From Prauserella_A sp040645195 (GTDB taxonomy: Bacteria > Actinomycetota > Actinomycetes > Mycobacteriales > Pseudonocardiaceae): a stretch of 64,000 nt of DNA. Made by a program: the position numbers and the translations under genes. The stretch's first letter is position 1, and every line of letters starts with the position of its first letter. The DNA lies in the NCBI RefSeq assembly GCF_040645195.1, contig NZ_JBEYXW010000001.1:62001-126000 (forward strand), written 5' to 3'. Positions 16,725-24,272 of the stretch are shown here, piece after piece. A model generated the notes under the pieces. That model saw nothing but the letters and a program-made list of their open reading frames with translations. It was not told where the DNA came from and did not search any database.

Positions 16725-18209
16725 ATGTCCGTCACCACTCCTCCACGCCCGACAGGCCCGCCGCCCGGATCGCAACCGCCCCCAGGACGGCCACCGAGGC
16801 CCCCGCAGCGTCCGAACGGGCCTGGCGGCTCCGGCGGTGGCCCAGGTGGCCCGAGGAACCCTCGTGGGCCGGGCGGACCTGGTGGTCCGGGTGGTCCATC
16901 TGGGCCACCACCTGGGCAGCAACCGCCGCGCCCCGGCGGCCAGAACCCGGCCCCCGGACCCGCACGCGTGGCCCCGCCGGCACGGCGCCGCACGCTCGGG
17001 GCGAACCTGGGGCCGCTGCCCGTTGCCAATGTCGTGGTGCTCGAAATCGGCCTGGCGTTCGGCCTGATCCTCCTCGCGATCAACGACTCGCTGCTCTACG
17101 TCGCCATTGGCGTGGTGGCCGTCGCGCTCATCCTGGCGTTCCTGCGCTGGGGTGGTCAGTGGTTCACGCAATGGGCTGGTCTTACCGCGCGCTACGCCTT
17201 CCGCTCTCATGAACGGGTCGCCACCCCGCCCGCCCCGAAGGACCTCGAGTCGATCGCTGCCGAGGACAGCACCGAGGGCGTCATCGGCCCCGACGACGCA
17301 CGGGTCAGCCTGCTGCGGCTCGCGCTACCGGACCTCGTGGTGGTGCACGGCAAGGACCACGAGCACCAGGAGGTCGGGCTGGCTTGGCACGACGGGACGT
17401 GGACGGCGGTCCTGCTCGTCGAACCAACCCCGGCCCTGATCACGCAGGCAGGCGGGGCGCCGAGCCTGCCGCTGTCCGCCCTCGCACCGTGTCTGGAGGA
17501 CCGCGGTGTCGTGCTCGACTCGATCCAGCTGACCTGGCACTGCTATCCGGGTAGCGCGGCACTGCCTGCGGACTCGCCCGCGCTGAGCTCCTATATGGAG
17601 GTTCTCGGGCCGCTGCCCGCCGCTGCCCGCCGGACGACCTGGGTCTCGATCCGGCTGGACCCCAAGCGTTGCCCAGCAGCGGTGCGCGAGCGTGGCGGCG
17701 GTGTCGTCGGCACACACCGGGCGTTGATGGGTGCGCTGTCCCGGGTGCGTAACGCTCTCGAGTCGCGCGGCGTACCGACCCGGCCTCTGAATCCCGATGA
17801 ACTGCTGCGTGCGGGGATCTCGGCTGCCGAGTTGACCGGTGTCGCAGGCTCCCACACCCGGGTGGGCCTGCACGAGCGCTGGACCGGTGTGACGGCGGCC
17901 GGTATCGGCCACGCGAGCTATGCCATCACCGGCTGGCCGAAGGGCAAGGTCACCTCGAGCCTCAACGCGCTCACCAGCGTCCGGGCGCTGTCGGCGACGG
18001 TCGCCATGTCGATCGCACCGTCCGATGAGGAGGGAAAGATCGGCCTCCGCGGTGTCGTGCGGGTCAGTGCGCGGAACCCGAGGGAGCTCGAGACCGCGGA
18101 CCAGCGCCTCACCGGTATCGCCGATCGGCTGGGCGTCGCGCTGACCCCGCTGCGCGGAAAGCAGGCTGCCGGTTTCGCCTCGACGCTGCCGATGGGAGGC
18201 ACAGCATGA
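16725..18209 (+). CDS. eccE: Type VII secretion protein EccE with Pro/Gly-rich N-terminus
   Basis: EccE is the peripheral membrane subunit that caps ESX channels. This 494-residue protein has a Pro/Gly/Arg-rich disordered head (1-88), two transmembrane helices (about 101-119 and 123-141) and a cytosolic C-terminal domain matching the EccE pattern. The classical M. tuberculosis ESX-4 locus lacks eccE, so its presence suggests a complete channel here. The ATG at 16725 gives the shortest Pro-rich start; GAGGGGAAG lies rather far upstream. It diverges from eccB, and its stop overlaps the ATG of a 35-codon ORF (ATGA). Confidence 0.88.
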   Translation: MSVTTPPRPTGPPPGSQPPPGRPPRPPQRPNGPGGSGGGPGGPRNPRGPGGPGGPGGPSGPPPGQQPPRPGGQNPAPGPARVAPPARRRTLGANLGPLPVANVVVLEIGLAFGLILLAINDSLLYVAIGVVAVALILAFLRWGGQWFTQWAGLTARYAFRSHERVATPPAPKDLESIAAEDSTEGVIGPDDARVSLLRLALPDLVVVHGKDHEHQEVGLAWHDGTWTAVLLVEPTPALITQAGGAPSLPLSALAPCLEDRGVVLDSIQLTWHCYPGSAALPADSPALSSYMEVLGPLPAAARRTTWVSIRLDPKRCPAAVRERGGGVVGTHRALMGALSRVRNALESRGVPTRPLNPDELLRAGISAAELTGVAGSHTRVGLHERWTGVTAAGIGHASYAITGWPKGKVTSSLNALTSVRALSATVAMSIAPSDEEGKIGLRGVVRVSARNPRELETADQRLTGIADRLGVALTPLRGKQAAGFASTLPMGGTA

Positions 18210-18313
18210 GGAGTCCTGTGTCCAACCGCGGCCGTCGGCGGCGGGGCGACGTCTGGGAGCGCACTGTGAAGACGATCGCGTTCGCGCGCAAAGTCGCGAA
18301 GGAGACAGCGTGA
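18206..18313 (+). CDS. 35-residue basic microprotein between eccE and the 240-residue gene
   Basis: The ATG overlaps the eccE stop (ATGA) and the TGA overlaps the GTG of the next gene (GTGA), so this ORF exactly bridges the two. GGGAGG stands 6 nt before its ATG, a strong ribosome binding site, and third codon positions are GC-rich like its neighbours. The peptide begins MRSPVSNRGRRRRGDVW and ends KVAKETA: Arg/Lys-rich, with a short amphipathic C-terminal half and no signal peptide. No family is recognised. A second GTG at 18218 could give a 31-residue form. It may be a small cytosolic ESX accessory subunit. Confidence 0.6.
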   Translation: MRSPVSNRGRRRRGDVWERTVKTIAFARKVAKETA

Positions 18314-19032
18314 GCGCCCGACTGCACGACCCCAACCAGCACCTCGGTGTGGCACCGGAGTTCGTCGTGGACCCGGCGTTGCTTGACGCGATCAGCCCGT
18401 CCGGCGACCGGGGTGGCATCGTGCTCGGCTCGGGCCTCCAGGGCGAGCCGCTGACGATCTCGGCACTGCGTGCAGCGCCGACCAGGATCGTGCTGGTCGG
18501 CGGTCTGTACCTGGCGCGCCAGGTGGCACTGCGGGCCATGGCGGTCGGCGCGTGGGTCGTCGTCGCGACGGGCCGCCCGACCGCATGGCATGTGCTGTCC
18601 CAATCCGCCGGGACACAGGCCAACGGGCAGCCTTCACCGCTCGTGCAGATCCGGCGGTTGTCGCCGGTCGAGCTGCCGAGGCCGTCGGAGGACGCGCCGC
18701 TGCTGGTCGTGCACGACGGCGGGCCGACACCACAGGATCTGTTCCCGCCGCGCTCACCGTGGCAGACCACCGTGTACGTGCTGCCGTACCTGCACCCACA
18801 GGCGGGTGCCATGGCCAACGCCGCCGACCTCGTGCTGATGCAGCGCCTGCCGGCAGGCCAGGCGGAGCTGGCGGCTCGTATCTGGCGGTTGCCTCCGCAG
18901 ATGATGCGGCAGCTGACCACGTTGAAGGACGACCAGGTCGTCGCGCTGGGCCGCAACCTGTGGCGTCCCCTGCGCCTGGTCACCACCGGCAAGGAGCAGC
19001 AGATCCTCGGCCCGGTACGGCGCGGCGACTGA
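18310..19032 (+). CDS. Unrecognised 240-residue protein, ESX-4-linked
   Basis: The GTG start follows AAGGAG by 5 nt and overlaps the stop of the 35-codon ORF. The protein has no signal peptide or transmembrane helix, so it is probably cytosolic. It shows alternating hydrophobic strands, such as TRIVLVGGLYLARQVALRA near residue 58, WVVVATGRPTAW near 81, and LLVVHDGGPTP near 130. That pattern hints at an alpha/beta nucleotide-binding-like fold, but no Walker motif is present. It is translationally linked to eccE, which suggests it works with the ESX channel. It ends 13 bp from the convergent truA stop. Confidence 0.8.
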   Translation: MSARLHDPNQHLGVAPEFVVDPALLDAISPSGDRGGIVLGSGLQGEPLTISALRAAPTRIVLVGGLYLARQVALRAMAVGAWVVVATGRPTAWHVLSQSAGTQANGQPSPLVQIRRLSPVELPRPSEDAPLLVVHDGGPTPQDLFPPRSPWQTTVYVLPYLHPQAGAMANAADLVLMQRLPAGQAELAARIWRLPPQMMRQLTTLKDDQVVALGRNLWRPLRLVTTGKEQQILGPVRRGD

Positions 19033-19045
19033 GGTCTACCCGCCC

Positions 19046-19882
19046 CTATTCGCCGTCGGACATCGCGGAGCGCAGGTTCCGGGTCTGCGCCGCGCGGGCA
19101 GCCAGCTCGGCGTCCGGCGGGTAGTCGATCCGGACGAGCGTGAGGCCATGTGCGGGCGCCACGGCGCTGTCCCGCACCTGGCTTTCCAGGACCTCACCCG
19201 GCCACGCCGTACCCCGGCGGCCATCGCCGACAAGCAGCAGCGCACCGACGAGGCTGCGGACCATCGAGTGACAGAACGCGTCGGCGGACACCTCGACCTG
19301 CACCTCGTACTCGCCCACCCTGCGCCAGACGAGCTGCTGGAGCTCCCTGATCGTCGTCGCGCCCTCCCGTTGCTTGCAGAACGCTGCGAAGTCATGCAGG
19401 CCGAGCAACGCGCGCGAAGCCTCGTTCATAGCGTCAACGGACAGCGGACGTCCCCAAGCGAGCGTGTCCCTGCGCCGCAGGGGATCCACGCCCCATGGCG
19501 CGTCCGAAACCTGATACCGGTAGTGCCGCCGGATCGCCGAGAAGCGCGCGTCGAAACCGTCCGGTGCGATCCTGGCGCCCAGCACGCGCACGTCGGGCGG
19601 CAGAAAACGGTTCCAGCGGTGCCGCATGCGGTCCAGATCGGGAATGCCGTGCGCGTCCACCGGCAACCGTGTCGCCGTGTCGCGGGCCAACGGCACCACA
19701 TCGACGTGGACGACCTGGTCGGCGGCGTGCACGCCGGCATCGGTGCGTCCGGCGACGACGACCGACCGCGCGAGTGCCACGCCCGGTGGCTGTTTCGTCA
19801 GTGCGTCCTCGAGGACACCCTGCACGGTGCGCCGTTCGGGCTGCCGTGCCCAGCCGGAGAAGTCGGTGCCGTCGTAGGCCAC
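19046..19882 (-). CDS. truA: tRNA pseudouridine(38-40) synthase TruA
   Basis: TruA isomerises uridines 38-40 in tRNA anticodon arms. The catalytic Asp is in AGRTDAGVHA, and AYDGTDFSGWARQ is the conserved N-terminal block. The first standard start is GTG 19882, giving 278 residues, but this omits the conserved first strand: VRLRLD is encoded directly upstream in frame (19900-19883) with no ATG, GTG or TTG. GGGGAGG lies 8 nt before the GTT at 19900, so initiation at a rare codon or a longer product is possible. It follows rpoA-rplQ as in other actinobacteria. Confidence 0.93.
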   Translation of the reverse strand: MAYDGTDFSGWARQPERRTVQGVLEDALTKQPPGVALARSVVVAGRTDAGVHAADQVVHVDVVPLARDTATRLPVDAHGIPDLDRMRHRWNRFLPPDVRVLGARIAPDGFDARFSAIRRHYRYQVSDAPWGVDPLRRRDTLAWGRPLSVDAMNEASRALLGLHDFAAFCKQREGATTIRELQQLVWRRVGEYEVQVEVSADAFCHSMVRSLVGALLLVGDGRRGTAWPGEVLESQVRDSAVAPAHGLTLVRIDYPPDAELAARAAQTRNLRSAMSDGE

Positions 19883-19896
19883 GTCGAGGCGCAGAC

Positions 19897-19937
19897 GAAC
19901 GAGCCCGCCCTCCCCAGTGGGAGTGGCGGGCTCGTTC
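19897..19937 (-). terminator. Strong hairpin between rplQ and truA
   Basis: A 13-bp outer stem (19897-19909 / 19925-19937), continued by a 5-bp inner stem with one bulged base, lies 17 bp after the rplQ stop. It includes the presumed ribosome binding site and first conserved codons of truA. It can act as an rplQ terminator and as a structure that hides truA initiation. Confidence 0.7.
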
Positions 19938-19953
19938 GGGATGTTGCGAGCCG

Positions 19954-20535
19954 TCAGGACTCGTCCTTCTTGTCGGCCTTCTCGGCCGGCTCGTCCTCGG
20001 CAGTCGCGTCCGCGTCGGCCTTCGCCTCGTCGGTCGCTGCGGGAGCCTCGGTGTCCTGGTCGGCCTCGGCCTTGGCCTCGGTCTCCTCAGCCGCGGCGGG
20101 GGCCTCAGCCTGCTCCGCTGCCTTGGCGTCCTTGGCGAACTTCGTCTTGCGCGCCGCCTCGGCCTCAGCCGTAACCGTCTTCTCCGCCACCAGCTCGATG
20201 ACCGCCATCGGGGCGTTGTCGCCCTTGCGCGGCAGCGTCTTGGTGATACGGACGTAGCCGCCGTTGCGGTCCACGAAGAACGGCCCGATCTCTTCGATCA
20301 GCTTGTGCACGACGTCCTTGTCGCGGATGACCCGCATGATCTGACGCCGGTTGTGCAGGTCGCCGCGCTTGGCCTTCGTGATCAGCTTCTCGGCGAGCGG
20401 CCGAACACGCTTGGCCTTGGCCTCGGTGGTCGTGATCTTGCCGTGCTCGAACAGCGATGTGGCCAGGTTCGCCAGCATCAGCCGCTCGTGCGACGGCGAG
20501 CCACCGAGACGGGGTCCCTTGGTGGGGGTGGGCAT
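19954..20535 (-). CDS. rplQ: 50S ribosomal protein L17
   Basis: L17 lies near the polypeptide exit tunnel. The L17 domain occupies residues 1-118 (MPTPTKGPRLGGSPSHERLM at the start). It is followed by about 75 Ala/Glu/Asp/Lys residues, a low-complexity acidic tail seen in actinobacterial L17. It is the last ribosomal gene of the alpha operon, 83 bp after rpoA. Confidence 0.98.
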   Translation of the reverse strand: MPTPTKGPRLGGSPSHERLMLANLATSLFEHGKITTTEAKAKRVRPLAEKLITKAKRGDLHNRRQIMRVIRDKDVVHKLIEEIGPFFVDRNGGYVRITKTLPRKGDNAPMAVIELVAEKTVTAEAEAARKTKFAKDAKAAEQAEAPAAAEETEAKAEADQDTEAPAATDEAKADADATAEDEPAEKADKKDES

Positions 20536-20574
20536 CGGTTCTCCTCGTTCAGCTACTCAGCTGCGCGACCTGAT

Positions 20575-20606
20575 GCCTCCACTGTGGACGTCCACCGTGG
20601 AGGCAC
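20575..20606 (-). terminator. Hairpin between rpoA and rplQ
   Basis: A 9-bp stem (20575-20583 / 20598-20606) continues into a self-complementary GTGGAC-GTCCAC core. It has no U-run, so it may be an attenuator, an RNA-processing site or a weak terminator that sets the rpoA to rplQ ratio. Confidence 0.5.
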
Positions 20607-20618
20607 CATTTGCCGGTC

Positions 20619-21683
20619 TTACAGCTGCTCCGTCTCTGCGTAATCCTGGCCATCGTCGTGGCCACTGTCGGAAAGGCCGCCAGCGGTGTCGCTGCTCCAA
20701 CCCTCACCGTCGTAGTTGCTCGCAGCCGCCGTCGGGTCGAACCCGGGCGGGCTGTCCTTCAGCGTGAGGCCGAGGCCGACGAGCTTCATCTTCACCTCGT
20801 CGATCGACTTCGCACCGAAGTTGCGGATGTCGAGCAGGTCGGCCTCGCTGCGCGAGACCAGCTCGCCGACCGTGTGGATGCCCTCGCGCTTGAGGCAGTT
20901 GTAGGACCGCACCGTGAGGTCCAGGTCCTCGATCGGCATCGCGTAGGCGGCGATGGTGTCCGCCTCCTGCGGCGAAGGGCCGATCTCGATGCCCTCGGCG
21001 TCGACGTTGAGCTCCCGAGCCAGACCGAACAGCTCGACCAGCGTCTTACCGGCCGATGCAACCGCGTCCCGCGGAGTGATCGACGGCTTCGTCTCGACGT
21101 CCAGGATCAGCTTGTCGAAGTCGGTCCGCTGCTCGACACGGGTGGCCTCGACCTTGTAGGTCACCTTCAGCACCGGCGAGTAGATCGAGTCGATCGGAAT
21201 CCGGCCGATCTCGGCGCCGGCCTGCTTGTTCTGCAGCGCGGGCACGTATCCGCGACCCCGCTCGACGACGAGCTCGATCTCGAGCTTGCCCTTGCCGTTC
21301 AGGGACGCGATGTGCAGGTCAGGGTTGTGCACGGTGACACCCGCCGGCGGCACGATGTCGGCCGCGGTGACCTCACCAGGTCCCTGCTTGCGCAGGTACA
21401 TGGTGACCGGCTCGTCCTCCTCGGAGGACACCACGAGCTCCTTGAGGTTCAGGATGATCTCGGTGACGTCTTCCTTCACCCCGGGCACGGTGGTGAACTC
21501 GTGCAGGACGCCGTCGATGCGGATGCTCGTGACGGCGGCACCGGGGATCGACGACAGCAGCGTGCGCCGCAGCGAGTTGCCGAGGGTGTAACCGAAGCCT
21601 GGCTCGAGCGGCTCGATGGTGAACCGGGAGCGTGTTTCGTTGACCGTCTCTTCGCCGAGAGCCGGCCGCTGGGAAATCAGCAC
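20619..21683 (-). CDS. rpoA: RNA polymerase subunit alpha
   Basis: RpoA dimerises to start core assembly (N-terminal domain) and binds UP elements and activators (C-terminal domain). The 354-residue protein begins VLISQRPALGEE with a GTG start, the normal actinobacterial N-terminus; upstream in-frame codons give a spurious Lys/Arg-rich extension. ERGRGYVPA lies in the N-terminal domain and RNFGAKSIDEVKMKL in the C-terminal domain, followed by an acidic tail. AAGGA precedes the start. Confidence 0.98.
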   Translation of the reverse strand: MLISQRPALGEETVNETRSRFTIEPLEPGFGYTLGNSLRRTLLSSIPGAAVTSIRIDGVLHEFTTVPGVKEDVTEIILNLKELVVSSEEDEPVTMYLRKQGPGEVTAADIVPPAGVTVHNPDLHIASLNGKGKLEIELVVERGRGYVPALQNKQAGAEIGRIPIDSIYSPVLKVTYKVEATRVEQRTDFDKLILDVETKPSITPRDAVASAGKTLVELFGLARELNVDAEGIEIGPSPQEADTIAAYAMPIEDLDLTVRSYNCLKREGIHTVGELVSRSEADLLDIRNFGAKSIDEVKMKLVGLGLTLKDSPPGFDPTAAASNYDGEGWSSDTAGGLSDSGHDDGQDYAETEQL

Positions 21684-21738
21684 TTTCCTTCTTCCTTTCC
21701 TGCCGGCGCCCGCCATATGACGCCGAAAGGGTGGCGTA

Positions 21739-21765
21739 GCGGCGGCGCGCTCCTCGCGCCGCCGC
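21739..21765 (-). terminator. Hairpin between rpsD and rpoA
   Basis: A perfect 11-bp GC stem (21739-21749 / 21755-21765) with a CTCCT loop lies 6 bp after the rpsD stop. There is no U-run. It resembles the rpoA-rplQ hairpin and may tune expression or stability of the rpoA message. Confidence 0.5.
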
Positions 21766-21771
21766 CGTCGA

Positions 21772-22377
21772 TCACTTCGAGTAGAACTCGACGATCAGCT
21801 GTTCCTGCACAGGAATCTCGATCTGCGCGCGCTCCGGCAGCTGGTGCACGAGAATCCGCAGGTTCGACTGCACGATCTGCAGCCAGGCCGGAACGGGGCG
21901 CTCGCCGAGTGCCTCCTTGGCGGCCACGAACGGTAGCGTCTGCAGCGACTTCGGCCGCACGTCGATGATGTCGAACTTCGACACGCGGAAGCTCGGGATG
22001 TTCACCTTGTCGCCGTTGACGATGAAGTGCCCGTGGCTGACCAGCTGACGAGCCTGCCGGCGGGTACGAGCCAGGCCGGCGCGGTAGATCACGTTGTCGA
22101 GCCGCGACTCGAGGATCTGCAGCAGGTTCTCACCGGTCTTACCGGTGCGGCGTGCGGCTTCCTCGTAGTAGCGCTTGAACTGGCGCTCAAGCACGCCGTA
22201 GGTGTGGCGAGCCTTCTGCTTCTCCTGCAGCTGGAGCAGGTACTCGCTCTCCTTGATCCGGCCGCGGCCGTGCTGGCCGGGCGGGTAGGGACGGCGCTCG
22301 AAAGCCTGGTCGCCGCCGATCAGGTCAACCTTGAGGCGACGCGAGACGCGCGTCGCGGGGCCGGTGTAACGAGCCAT
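21772..22377 (-). CDS. rpsD: 30S ribosomal protein S4
   Basis: S4 nucleates 30S assembly on 16S rRNA. The 201-residue protein starts MARYTGPATRVSRRLK and lacks the N-terminal cysteines of zinc-binding S4, so it is the zinc-free form. The S4 RNA-binding domain runs from about residue 91 (SRLDNVIYRAGLARTRRQAR). It lies 23 bp after rpsK within the alpha operon. Confidence 0.98.
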   Translation of the reverse strand: MARYTGPATRVSRRLKVDLIGGDQAFERRPYPPGQHGRGRIKESEYLLQLQEKQKARHTYGVLERQFKRYYEEAARRTGKTGENLLQILESRLDNVIYRAGLARTRRQARQLVSHGHFIVNGDKVNIPSFRVSKFDIIDVRPKSLQTLPFVAAKEALGERPVPAWLQIVQSNLRILVHQLPERAQIEIPVQEQLIVEFYSK

Positions 22378-22400
22378 CTGTGCTTACTCCTCCCCGTTCC

Positions 22401-22802
22401 TCAGACCCGGCGCCGCTTGGGCGGGCGGCAGCCGTTGTGAGGCTGCGGGGTCACGTCCTGGATGGTGCCGACCTCGAGGCCGGCGGCCTGCAGCGAGCGG
22501 ATCGCGGTCTCCCGGCCGGAGCCGGGGCCCTTCACGAACACGTCGACCTTCTTCATGCCATGCTCGGCGGCCTTGCGCGCGGCGTTCTCGGCAGCCATCT
22601 GCGCGGCGAACGGCGTGGACTTACGCGAGCCCTTGAAGCCGACATGGCCGGAGGACGCCCACGAGATCACGGCGCCGGTCGGGTCGGTGATCGAGATGAT
22701 CGTGTTGTTGAACGTGCTCTTGATGTGGGCGTGCCCGTGAGCGACGTTCTTCTTTTCCTTGCGCCTGACTTTCTTGGCGCCAGTACGAGCCTTGGGAGGC
22801 AT
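22401..22802 (-). CDS. rpsK: 30S ribosomal protein S11
   Basis: S11 lines the mRNA exit region of the platform. The 133-residue protein begins MPPKARTGAKKVRRKEKK, contains the STFNNTIISITD and VKGPGSGRE core motifs and ends HNGCRPPKRRRV. The ATG at 22802 is chosen on the conserved N-terminus, with AAGGAG 12 nt upstream. That AAGGAG overlaps the stop codon of the candidate 61-codon ORF before it. Confidence 0.98.
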   Translation of the reverse strand: MPPKARTGAKKVRRKEKKNVAHGHAHIKSTFNNTIISITDPTGAVISWASSGHVGFKGSRKSTPFAAQMAAENAARKAAEHGMKKVDVFVKGPGSGRETAIRSLQAAGLEVGTIQDVTPQPHNGCRPPKRRRV

Positions 22803-22818
22803 GTCTGGGTGTTTCTCC

Positions 22819-23004
22819 TTAGCGCGAGTTCTCTTGGTGGGCGGCTGCGGCTTCACGCTGACCGCGCCGGATCACAGTCCCGGCGTCGGTGTACAGCTGG
22901 CGCAGCGCCATCGGACGGGCATACAGAGCCTTCGGCGAGACAGGGGACGTACCGCGGCGCTGCGTAGCACCGACCTGCACGACCCGCTTACCGCGAACGC
23001 TCAC
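22819..23004 (-). CDS. Candidate 61-residue ORF between rpsM and rpsK
   Basis: A GTG overlapping the rpsM stop (GTGA) opens a 61-codon frame whose TAA overlaps the AAGGAG site of rpsK, so the frame fills the otherwise empty 200-bp gap. The peptide begins MSVRGKRVVQVGATQRRG and is Arg/Gln/Ala-rich with no signal or membrane segment. Support is mainly positional: there is no ribosome binding site of its own and third-position GC is about 75 percent, lower than in adjacent ribosomal genes. It could be a small coupled protein or a chance frame in a long spacer. Confidence 0.35.
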   Translation of the reverse strand: MSVRGKRVVQVGATQRRGTSPVSPKALYARPMALRQLYTDAGTVIRRGQREAAAAHQENSR

Positions 23005-23381
23005 TTCTTGCCCGCCTTCTTCTTGCCGGCAACCGTCTTCTTCGGGCCCTTGCGGGTACGGGCGTTGGTCTTCGTGCGCTGCCCACGGACGGGCAGGCCA
23101 CGACGCCATCGCAGACCCTCGTAACACCCGATCTCGATCTTGCGACGGATGTCGGCGTTCACCTCGCGGCGAAGGTCACCCTCGACCTTGAAGTTCTCTT
23201 CGATGTAGTCCCGCAGCTTCACCAGGTCGTCGTCGCTGAGGTCCCTGACGCGGGTGTCCGCGTTCAGCTCAGTAGCGGCGAGCAGTTCCCGGGAGCGGGT
23301 ACGACCGATGCCGTAGATGTAGGTCAGCGCGATCTCCAGCCGCTTTTCGCGGGGGAGGTCGACGCCAGCGAGTCGTGCCAT
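23001..23381 (-). CDS. rpsM: 30S ribosomal protein S13
   Basis: S13 contacts the 50S subunit and P-site tRNA from the 30S head. The 126-residue protein starts MARLAGVDLPREKRLEIAL, has the helix-hairpin-helix YGIGRTRSRELL and ends in a basic Lys/Ala tail. It is the first gene of the alpha operon, 205 bp after rpmJ. Confidence 0.98.
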   Translation of the reverse strand: MARLAGVDLPREKRLEIALTYIYGIGRTRSRELLAATELNADTRVRDLSDDDLVKLRDYIEENFKVEGDLRREVNADIRRKIEIGCYEGLRWRRGLPVRGQRTKTNARTRKGPKKTVAGKKKAGKK

Positions 23382-23507
23382 TGGCGCTTGTACTCCTTCT
23401 GTCCTCGTGTCTCCAGGTCTGCTCCCCGTCCATCCCGGGACGACTCGCCGTCGTCCACCTGCTCACGCGGGTGGTGTCCCGGCCCCGGCCTGAAGTCCGG
23501 GGGTGAA

Positions 23508-23533
23508 CCGGCCCGCCACAACGGGCGGTCCGG
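23508..23533 (-). other. Hairpin in the rpmJ-rpsM gap
   Basis: CCGG and CCGCC pair with GGCGG and CCGG around a 6-nt loop, with one internal mismatch. It lies in the 205-bp spacer (23382-23586) that separates infA-rpmJ from the alpha operon and could be a leader structure for rpsM. Confidence 0.35.
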
Positions 23534-23586
23534 CAGGTGCGGGGAGGTATTGAAGTGTCAAGCCACTCTGAGACGAGTGCTCGTGA

Positions 23587-23700
23587 TCAGCCCTGCCGCT
23601 GCTTGTGCCGCAGGTTGTCGCAGATCACCATGATCCGGCCGTGCCGACGGACGATCTGGCACTTGTCGCAGATCTTCTTGACGCTCGGTTTGACCTTCAC
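23587..23700 (-). CDS. rpmJ: 50S ribosomal protein L36 (zinc form)
   Basis: L36 is a tiny 50S protein. The 37-residue product, starting GTG as MKVKPSVKKICDKCQ, carries the zinc ligands Cys11, Cys14, Cys27 and His32, so it is the zinc-binding form. The order infA, rpmJ, rpsM is typical. AGGAG sits unusually close to the start, with GAAGGA further upstream as an alternative. Confidence 0.97.
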   Translation of the reverse strand: MKVKPSVKKICDKCQIVRRHGRIMVICDNLRHKQRQG

Positions 23701-23785
23701 GTCTCCTGCTTTCCTTCAGCTCGTGCTGAGTTACTCCGCACGCACTGACCGAGGCGGTCGACCCCGGCCGTGCTCACCGTGATCA

Positions 23786-24007
23786 CTACTTGTAGCGGTA
23801 GACGATGCGACCACGGGACAAGTCGTAGGGCGACAGCTCTACGACGACCCTGTCCTCGGGCAAAATACGGATGTAGTGCTGCCGCATCTTGCCGCTGATG
23901 TGGGCAAGGACCTTGTGGCCGTTCTCCAACTCGACGCGAAACATCGCGTTGGGAAGCGGCTCGATCACGCGGCCTTCTACCTCGATGGCCCCGTCTTTCT
24001 TCGCCAT
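23786..24007 (-). CDS. infA: Translation initiation factor IF-1
   Basis: IF-1 binds the 30S A site during initiation. The 73-residue protein begins MAKKDGAIEVEGRVIEPLP and has the OB-fold motifs of the family, ending GRIVYRYK. The ATG at 24007 is defined by conservation; GGAGG is only 2 nt from it, which is unusually tight. It heads an infA-rpmJ unit, 265 bp from map. Confidence 0.98.
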   Translation of the reverse strand: MAKKDGAIEVEGRVIEPLPNAMFRVELENGHKVLAHISGKMRQHYIRILPEDRVVVELSPYDLSRGRIVYRYK

Positions 24008-24127
24008 GTCCTCCGCGTTTCGTGATTGGTTGAGCGGTGGGTGCTTATCCGGTCTGTGGCGCGCACGCCACCCCGACTCCAATGCCCCAGAAATTAAAGC
24101 GCGCTGGAATCGACGTGATGGGCACGC

Positions 24128-24157
24128 CAGCTAGTTAGTCTACGCACCCCGTGTCAA
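24128..24157 (-). promoter_or_regulatory. Candidate infA promoter
   Basis: A consensus TTGACA (24157-24152 on the minus strand) is followed 18 bp later by TAGCTG (24133-24128). Alternative -10 words (AACTAG, TAACTA) overlap it. The site is about 120-150 bp before infA. The rest of 24008-24272 shows no other clear feature. Confidence 0.4.
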
Positions 24158-24272
24158 GGTCCCCAAACGGGGGCCGGTCGTGCTAGACGTGCGGCAACTC
24201 TCCGCCGCACTCCCCCAACGATAACACCGTCACTGTAACGCGCCGGGCGCTGAAACACGGCGTCGAGCGGGC

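Noticed and set aside
16725..16988. Collagen-like or secreted Gly/Pro-rich protein at the eccE N-terminus
   Set aside because: There is no signal peptide and the region continues into two transmembrane helices and an EccE domain; it is a cytosolic disordered head.
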